Shown here: positions 57,086-64,000 of the stretch, piece by piece
How the letters are laid out: each line of letters starts with the position of its first letter
How positions within the stretch are numbered: the first letter of the stretch is position 1
Assembly: GCF_048564905.1 (NCBI RefSeq)
Contig: NC_133005.1
Location: forward strand, 8,993,001 to 9,057,000
Origin: Vicugna pacos
Taxonomy: Eukaryota; Chordata; Mammalia; Artiodactyla; Camelidae
DNA length: 64,000 nucleotides
Direction of reading: 5' to 3'
Translations under genes and position numbers: made by a program
Notes under the pieces: model-generated
Told to the model about the DNA's origin: nothing
Database searches by the model: none
Seen by the model: only the letters and a program-made list of their open reading frames with translations

Positions 57086-59240
57086 TTGCTTCCCCAGTTG
57101 GTGGCTGTAGCAGCTTTTCCATTATAGATTATTACCAGATAGTGAACATAGGTTTCTGTGATATACAGAAAAACTTTTTAAATAATTTATTTTTATATAT
57201 AGTGGCTGACATTTGTAAATCTCAAACTCCAAAATTTACCCCTTCCCACCCCCTTTCCCTGGTAACCATAAGATTGTTTACTAAGTGTGCAAGTCTGTGT
57301 TGTAGATGAGTTCATAGTGCCTCTTTTTTTTTCAGATTGCACATATGAATATTATGGTATTTTTGTTTATTTTTCTGGGTCACTTCATTTAGAATGATGA
57401 TCTCTAGGTCCATCCATGTTGCTGCAAATGGCATTATTTTATCCTTTTTTATGGCAGAGTAGAATTCCATTGTAGAAATATACCACACCTTCTGTATCCA
57501 ATCATCTGTTGCTATGTTTAGGTTTCTTCCATGTCTTGGCTGTTGTATACAGTAGTGCTATGAATACTGGGGTGCAGGTATCTTTTCACATTGGAGTTCC
57601 CTCCAGACATATACCCAGAAGTGGGACTGCTGGATCATAGGGTAAGTCTATTTTTAGTTTTTTGAGGAATTTCTGTACTGTTTTCCATAATGGCTGCACC
57701 AAACTACATTCCCACCAGCAGTGTAAGAAGGTTCCCTTTTCTCCACACCCTCTCTAGCATTTATCCTTCATGAACTTTTGAGTGATGGCTATTCTGACTC
57801 TTGTGGGCTGATACCTTATTGTAGTTTTGATTTGTGTTTCTCTGATAATTAGTGATACTGAGCATTTTTACATGTGCCTATTGGCCATTTGTAGTCTGTT
57901 TTGGAGAAATGCTTGTTTATGTCTCCCCATTTTTGGATTGGGTTGTTTGTTTTTTGTTACTAAATTGTATGAGCTGTTAATATATTCTGGAAATTAAGCC
58001 TTTGTCAGTTGAATCATTTACAAATATTTTCTTCCATTCCGTAGGTTGTCATTTTGTTTTACTTATGGTTTCCTTTGCTTTCCAGATGCTTATGAGTTCA
58101 ATTCGGACCCATTACTTTATTTTTGCTTTCACTTCTGTTCCTTGGTAGATTGTCCTAGGAGAAAGTTGCTGAGATATATGTCAGATAATGCTTTGCCTAT
58201 GTTTTCTTCTAAGAGGTTTATAGTGTCTTGTCGTATGTTTAAGTTTTTAAGCCATTTTGAATTTATTTTTGTGTATGCTGTGAGGGAGTAGTCTAACTTC
58301 ATTGATTTACATGCAGCTGTCCAGTTTTCCCTACACCATTTGCTGAAGAGACTGTCTTGACTCCATTGTATATTCTTGCCTCCTTTGTCAAAGATTAAGT
58401 GACCAAAAGTTTGTGGGTTTATTTCTGGGCTCTCTCTTCTCTTCCATTGATCCATATGTCTGTTTTTGTACCAATACCATGGATGACTGTAGCTTTGTAG
58501 TATTGTCTGAAGTCTGCGAGGGTTATTCTACCAGCATCGGTCTTTTTTCTTCAGCAATGCTTTGGTAATTCTGGGTCTTTTGTGATTTCACATAAATTTT
58601 ATGGTTATTTATTGTAGTTTTGTGAAAAATGTACTGGGTAATTTGATAGGGTTTGCATTAAATCTGTAGATTGCTTTGGGCAGTATGGCCATTTTAACAA
58701 TGTTAGTTCTTCTAATGCAAGAACATGGGCTATCTTTCCATTCCTTTAAGTCCTCTTTAATTTAGTCAGTGTTTTGTAGGTCTGTGCATATAAGTGTTTC
58801 ATGTCCTTGGTCAGATTTATTCCTAAGTATTTTACTTTTTGAATGCAATTTAAAAAGGGATTATTTCATGTAAAGAAATGCCACTGATCTCTGGGTGTGG
58901 ATGTTGTGTCCTGCTGCCTTGATGAGTAGTAGCTCTAGTAGTTTTTGTGTGGAGCTTTTAAGGTTTTCTATACATAGTATCATGCCATCTGCATATAATG
59001 GCAATTTCACTTCTTTTCCAATTTGGATCCCTTTTATTTCTTTTTCTCACTTAATTGCTATGGCTAGGAATTCCAATAGTATACTGAATAGAAGTGATGA
59101 GAGTGGACACCCTTGTCTGGTTCCAGACTTCAGCGGAAAAGCTTTCAGCTCTCTTGGTAGCGTATTATGATGACTGTAGGTTTGTCATGAATAGCTTTTA
59201 TAATGTTGAGATATGTTTCCTCTATACCCACTTTAGTAAG
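57086..59240 (-). repeat. Truncated L1 LINE (3' UTR and ORF2 C-terminal part)
   Basis: Minus-orientation L1: 3' UTR text from 57090, then ORF2. At 58129-58455 the minus frame gives an L1 ORF2 C-terminal segment with [16 protein letters not shown] (typical L1 'LNVRPETIKLLEENIG'). Near 59150-59230 it gives [17 protein letters not shown] of the reverse transcriptase region. The element lacks its terminal 3' ~100 bp and poly(A) tail, being joined directly to array A, and it is cut at 59240 where array B begins. Frames are interrupted. Confidence 0.92.
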
Positions 59241-60957
59241 ACCATGGGCACAGTGTGGCCAGGGGGCTGGGAAGATGGCAGAGGCCATAACTGTGGCCGT
59301 GGTGGCGTGGGGATGGGGTCTGTCCCTTGGGAGCCAGTTACTTGCTCCCATCTCTCCTGCTGCCTGGCCTGGGGGTGGCTTCTGCTGCCCCAGGTTCCTC
59401 TTTAGGTCAGACTGCTCCCTGGAGGCCTGTGTGATCCAGTCAGGGAGCAGTGGGGACGATGAAAGCTGTGGTAGCTTTCAAGGTGGGAATAGCAGGGAGC
59501 TGCCATTTGCGAGCTGGGAGATTTGCTCCCAATTCCCTGTACCCTGGCCTGGGGGCGGCCTCTGTTGCCCCAGGTTCTCTGGAGGAACAGCCCCAGGTCA
59601 GCCAGCTCCCAGGAGCTTTGTGCGCTGTGGTCAGGGGACTGGGGCGGAGGTGGCGGTGGTGGGAGGGGGGCTGCCAGGTGTGAGCCACTGGGTGTGTTTG
59701 CATCTCTCCCGAGGCCTGGCCTTGGGCGGCATTTGCTTACCCAGGTTCTCCTGATGCACGTTTTAGGATTACCTTGCTCCCTGGAGGCCTGTGTTGTGCT
59801 GTCAGGGGTCTGAGGGTGGCTGCGGCATTGACGGCGGGGGTAGGGGGCCTGCCCAAGATGCTCCAGTCTACTTGCTCCCATCTCCCCTACAGCCTGGCCT
59901 GGTGCTGGCCTCTGGTGTCCTAGGTTCTCAGGACGCAGGTTACAGGTCATCCTGCTCCTGGGAGGCGGGCGCGGTGCAGTCAGTGTGCAGGGGGCGGCTG
60001 CAGCAGGAAATGGGAGCAAATCCCCAGGCTTGCACGGGGTCAGCCCCAGTCGTGACACCGCCGCTGCCGCCCTCTGACCGCGCTGCACCCGCCTCGCAAG
60101 AGCAGGCTGACAGGGAGAAGTGCGTTCCGCGAAGCTGGGGCAGCAGAGGCCGCCCCAAAGCCAGGCAGGGGGGGAGATGGGAGCAAGTGGACAGGGTCGC
60201 AGAGGCATCTCCTACACTCATTGCCGCTGCCCCCTGACCGCACCACGCCTGGTTCCGGGCAGCAGGCTGACAGGGAGACCTGCCTTCCAGGAAGCTGAGG
60301 CAACAGAGGCCACCCCCAGGCCAGGCTGTGGGGAAGATTGGAGCAAGTCGACTGGTTTCTGGGTTCTGGGTTCCCCTCCCCTGCAGCTGTCGTCATCCCT
60401 TCTGCAGCCTCCGCACCTTGACTGCACAGCTCTTGCCTCCCAGGAGCAGGCAGTTCCCAAGACGTGCATCCTGCAAATCTCGGGCAGCAGAGGCCGCCCC
60501 CAAGATAGGCTGCTGGGGAGATTGAAGCAAATCTAAAGGCTTGCATGGCAGCACCGCTAACCCACTGCCGCCACTTCCCTGACAACACTGTGGCCACTTC
60601 CCAGGAGCAGGCTGACCTGGGGAGGTGCCTCCATCAAAGCTGGAGCAGCAGGAGTTGCCCCCAGGCCATGATGCAGGGGAGATGGGGGCAAATAGACCAA
60701 TTCCCCACTGCTGCCCCAGGTTCCTGGAACACTTGCTTCCAGGTGAGTTGGCTCCTGGGAGGTGGGCGCAGTCCTGTGGCCTGTTCTGGGGGCGGCCTCT
60801 GCTGCCCCAGGTTCACTGGTCACATGTCTTCATGTCAGCCTGCTCCTGGGAGGAGGGTGCAGTGCGGTCAGTGGGCAGCGTCAGCAGGAGGCAAGGACCT
60901 TAAGAGGACTGGGCTCTAGCCCAGGATAACTCACTCTCCTCTTCTTGTTTCTTTAGG
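59241..60957. repeat. GC-rich monomer array B with orientation switches
   Basis: Same monomer family as array A but longer. Forward cores lie near 59371, 59551, 59724 and 59904. Reverse cores lie near 60137, 60294, 60481 and 60640. One forward core is near 60789. The head-to-head switch lies at about 59990-60060 and the tail-to-tail switch near 60710. The last ~250 bp match the end of array A closely, including 'ggactgggctctagcccaggataactcactctc', and abut a second minus-strand L1 at the same point. Frames of up to 268 codons cross it on both strands and are not genes. Confidence 0.88.
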
Positions 60958-62850
60958 TAGTGACTGTAGTGACTTTTCCATTATAGACTATTATGAGATA
61001 TTGAGCATAGGTCTCTGTGCTATACAGAAGAGACTTTTAAAAAAAAAAAAATCTATTTTTGTATTCAGTGACTAAGATTTGTAAATCTCACACTCCCAAA
61101 TTTATCTTTTCCCACCCCCTTTTCCTGGTAACCATAAGATTGTTTACTAAGTGTGCAAGTCTGTTTTGTAGATGAGATCCTAGTGTCTTTTTTTTTTTTT
61201 TAGATTGCACATATGAGTGATACAATATGGTATTTTTTCTTTTTCTGGCTTACTTCACTTAGAATAATGATCTCTATGTCCATCCATGTTGCTGCAAATG
61301 GCATTATTTTATCCTTTTTTATGGCAGAGTAGTATTCCATTGTACAAATATACCACATCTTCTTTATCCAGTCATCTGTTGCTATGTTTATGTTTCTTCC
61401 ATGTCTTGGCTATTGTATTTAGTGGTACTGTGAACATTGAGGTAAAGGTATCTTTTCACGTTAGAGTTCCCTTTGGATATATACCCAGGAATGGAATTGC
61501 TGGATCATAGGGTAAGTCTATTTTTAATTTTTTGAGGAATTTCTATACTGTTTTCCATAATGGCTGCACCAAACTACCTTCCCACCAGCAATGTAGGAGG
61601 GTTCCGTTTTCCCCATGCCCTCTCCAGCATTTATCATCCATAACCTTTCAAATGATGGCCTTTCTGACTGATGTGAGGTGATACCTCACTGTAGTTTTGA
61701 TTTGCATTTCTCTGATAATCAGCGATATTGAGCATTTTTTCATGTGCCTATTGGCTATTTGTATGTCTTCATTGGAGAATTGCTTGTTTAGATGCTCTTT
61801 CCATTTTTGGACTGAGTTTTTTTTGTTGTTGTTGTTTTTTCTTTTGTTATTAAGTTGTATGAGCTGTTCATATATTCTGGAAATTAAGCCTTTGTCAGTT
61901 GAATCATTTACAAATATTTTCTCCCATTCTGTAGGTTGTCATTTCATTTTGCTTATGGTATCCTTTGCTGTGCAAATCCTTATGAGTTTAATCATGTCCC
62001 ATTTGTTTATGTTTGCTTTTATTTCCATTTCCTGGGTAGACTGCCCTAGGAGAACATTGCTAAGATTTATGTCAGAATATTTTGCCTATATTTTCTTCTA
62101 GGAGATTTATCATGTCTTGTCTTATATTTAAGTCTTTAAGCCATTATGAGTTTATTTTTGTGTATGGAGCGAGGGAGTGTTCTAACTTGTTGATTTATAT
62201 GCTGCTATCCAGTTTACCCAACACCATTTGCTAAAGAGACTGTCCTTTCTCTATTGTATATTCTTGTCTCCTTTGTTGAAGATTAATTGACCATAGGTCT
62301 GTGGATTCACTTCTGGGCTCTCTATTCTATCCCGTTGATCCGCATGTCTCTTTTTATGCCAGTACTTTGCTGTTTTGATGCCTGCAGCTCTGTAATGTCT
62401 GGTCTGGGAGGGTTATTCCTCCAACTTCATTCTTTTTCTTCAGTATTGCTTTGGCAATTCTGAGTCTTTTATGATTCCATATAAACCTTAAGATCGTTGG
62501 TCCAGTTCTGTAAAAAATGTCTTGGGTAATTTGATAGGGGCCGCATCAGATCTGTAGATTGCCTAGGGCAGAATGGCCATTTTAATGATGTTGAGTCTTC
62601 CAATCCAAGAGCATGGGGTATCTTTCCTTTTTTAAAGTCTTCTTTAATTTCCTTAATCAAAGTTTTGTAGTTCTTCACATATAAGTCATTCACCTCCTTT
62701 GTCAGATTTATTCCTAAGTATTTTATTGTTTTGGATTCAATTTTAAAAGGGAGTGTTTCTTTACTTTCTTTTCTTGTTGATTCATTGTTCGTGGCTAAAG
62801 AGTTGTACCATTTTTGAATATGTAATCCAAGAAGTGTGTGGAGACTCAAT
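60958..62850 (-). repeat. Truncated L1 LINE, second copy
   Basis: Minus-orientation L1 matching the one at 57.09 kb from its first base, with the same missing 3' terminus. A minus frame at 62469-62849 reads IKYLGINLTKEVNDLY and NYKTLIKEIKEDFKK, the ORF2 segment downstream of the reverse transcriptase domain. It is interrupted elsewhere. Sequence similarity to L1 fades after about 62850. Confidence 0.92.
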
Positions 62851-63312
62851 TGTTATAGACGCTCCACAGTGCAACCTAATGGAGCAGTGTGAACTTGTAC
62901 ACATTTTTAGATTCTGTAGCATATTTTATTCCCAATTACAGATTTCCTCTAGATTGTTCATGTGTGGATTTCTGGGGCATTTATAATGTTATATTCCACA
63001 TCTGCCCTCTCTTTCATACTTAGGCAATACACTCGTTCCCCTCAAAATCCATCTGTTCCTTCTCTGTGGTTCTTCAGTTTGTATCATCCTCCATATTTCA
63101 GGTTTCGGACAACAGGCATGTCTGCTCTCTTGTTGTTCTTGTCATCTTTTTTCAACTGTCATCCATTTGAAAGTGTTAATTATTGAAGATGAGAAACATC
63201 ACCTTTCATGGAATCATACTAGGGCCATAAAATATTTCATAGCTGAAATCTTGGAACATCTGCCTGGGATGCTTGGCAAAAGTAAACATGGCTTGTCATT
63301 TCCCTTTCCCAG
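62851..63312. other. No recognised feature
   Basis: Unique-looking sequence between the second L1 and a candidate exon. No repeat family was assigned. Confidence 0.4.
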
Positions 63313-63441
63313 TTTGTGGATGTGAACACACCAGCCTTCTTCTCAGTGACTTGGCTCACCTGGAACGTCGGCCTGACTGGCCCTCTGCCTGCTCCGCATA
63401 GCATTCTGTATGGTCTTGAAAATCTGACTCAGGAACTCAAG
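63313..63441 (+). other. Candidate exon of unknown gene
   Basis: A 129-bp segment of 43 codons bounded by a strong acceptor (tttccctttcccag) and donor (aag|gtaggt). It is open from end to end in phase 0: FVDVNTPAFFSVTWLTW, then PHSILYGLENLTQELK. I recognise no family. The splice context and intact frame could still be chance or part of an unassigned old element. Confidence 0.3.
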
Positions 63442-64000
63442 GTAGGTTGGAGCAGAAACAGCAAGAGCCTGCGGAAAGATGACAGGAGCTTCCCAAGGGG
63501 TAGTTGCCGTAACTAGTAAATGCTCTTCCCATTGTCCCAAGTCAAGGCTGGCAGCCACTAGGGAAATTCAGAGACTTTCTAAGTCGGTATTTTTCAAACT
63601 TGAGAACTATAATTTAATGATTGCTCTTAAGCTCACGTACTCCCAGTATTTGGCCTAAATCAATTTTATTATGTTTCTTAAATATGTACAAACATAAAAT
63701 CAGATATGAACTCATTATGCTTATTAGCTCTGTAAAATAGAAAAAAAGTAATCCTTAAGGAAGCCTAAAAAAACAATAAAATTCAAATTAAAAACATTAA
63801 TGTAAAATAACAGGATTTTTGCTGAAAGCCACTTGCTACTTGCAACAAGAATATGATACCAAGCGCTTCCACCGAGGTTCTTCCGTCAGCATGTGACACG
63901 TGGTAACTCAGTTCTCCCGCCTTCCCACCATCAGAACTAGACAGCCCTTTGTGAAGGGTCCTCAGAGGACATCTGGCATCGCTCAACAAGCGCACATGAC
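63442..64000. other. No recognised feature
   Basis: AT-rich then mixed sequence to the window end. No exon or repeat was assigned. Confidence 0.4.

Noticed and set aside
59402-60208. 268-codon minus-strand open frame and other 100-185-codon frames across 55.2-60.9 kb
   Set aside because: They overlap on both strands, repeat the same peptide per monomer, and lie in GC-rich tandem repeats with few chances for stop codons. No domain or splice context.
1-64000. CRISPR array, operon, tRNA or rRNA gene
   Set aside because: The window is vertebrate nuclear DNA. No evenly spaced direct repeats with unique spacers, no cloverleaf gene other than the SINE head, and no rRNA sequence were seen.

Overview
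The window looks like mammalian nuclear DNA, most likely from a camelid. It has a dense mix of L1, L2, MIR, Tigger, MaLR and ERV remnants, and intron-containing pseudogene exons. One short tRNA-derived SINE at 46.0 kb has the A-box/B-box head typical of the camelid vicSINE family, and L1 3' ends of a cetartiodactyl type recur. I see no intact protein-coding gene, and most open frames are chance or repeat-derived.

From 1 to 14.2 kb the DNA is AT-rich and intergenic, with old L2, MIR, L1 and MaLR pieces. An unusual composite minisatellite of about 17 'CTAGCCTCCTCC' units with GATA/GACA spacers lies at 11.8-12.6 kb.

From 14.26 to 42.56 kb lies a plus-strand, intron-retaining, partial and broken copy of CEP162 (KIAA1009/QN1, a centriole distal-end protein needed for ciliary transition-zone assembly). 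Ten exon remnants are in the order of the parent gene, most with AG/GT borders, but several carry stops and frameshifts and two expected exons were not found. Its introns hold three solo LTRs with clear target-site duplications: a class II (ERVK-like) LTR with a perfect 6-bp duplication and two related class I-like LTRs with perfect 4-bp duplications. They also hold another LTR remnant and an unusually long L2 (27.4-30.2 kb) split by a later L1.

From 42.6 to 49 kb come a Tigger fragment, L1, L2 and the camelid SINE. From 49 to 64 kb the sequence is GC-rich and rearranged. It holds a ~1-kb direct duplication (49.1 and 52.7 kb), a fold-back pair of LTR pieces (53.7-54.25 kb), and a CpG-island-like block (55.4-55.9 kb). 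Last comes a striking composite in which arrays of ~160-185-bp GC-rich monomers switch orientation (forward, reverse, forward) and abut truncated minus-strand L1s. That composite occurs twice in tandem (56.0-59.2 and 59.2-62.8 kb) with the same array/L1 junction. These arrays are the most novel-looking structure here.
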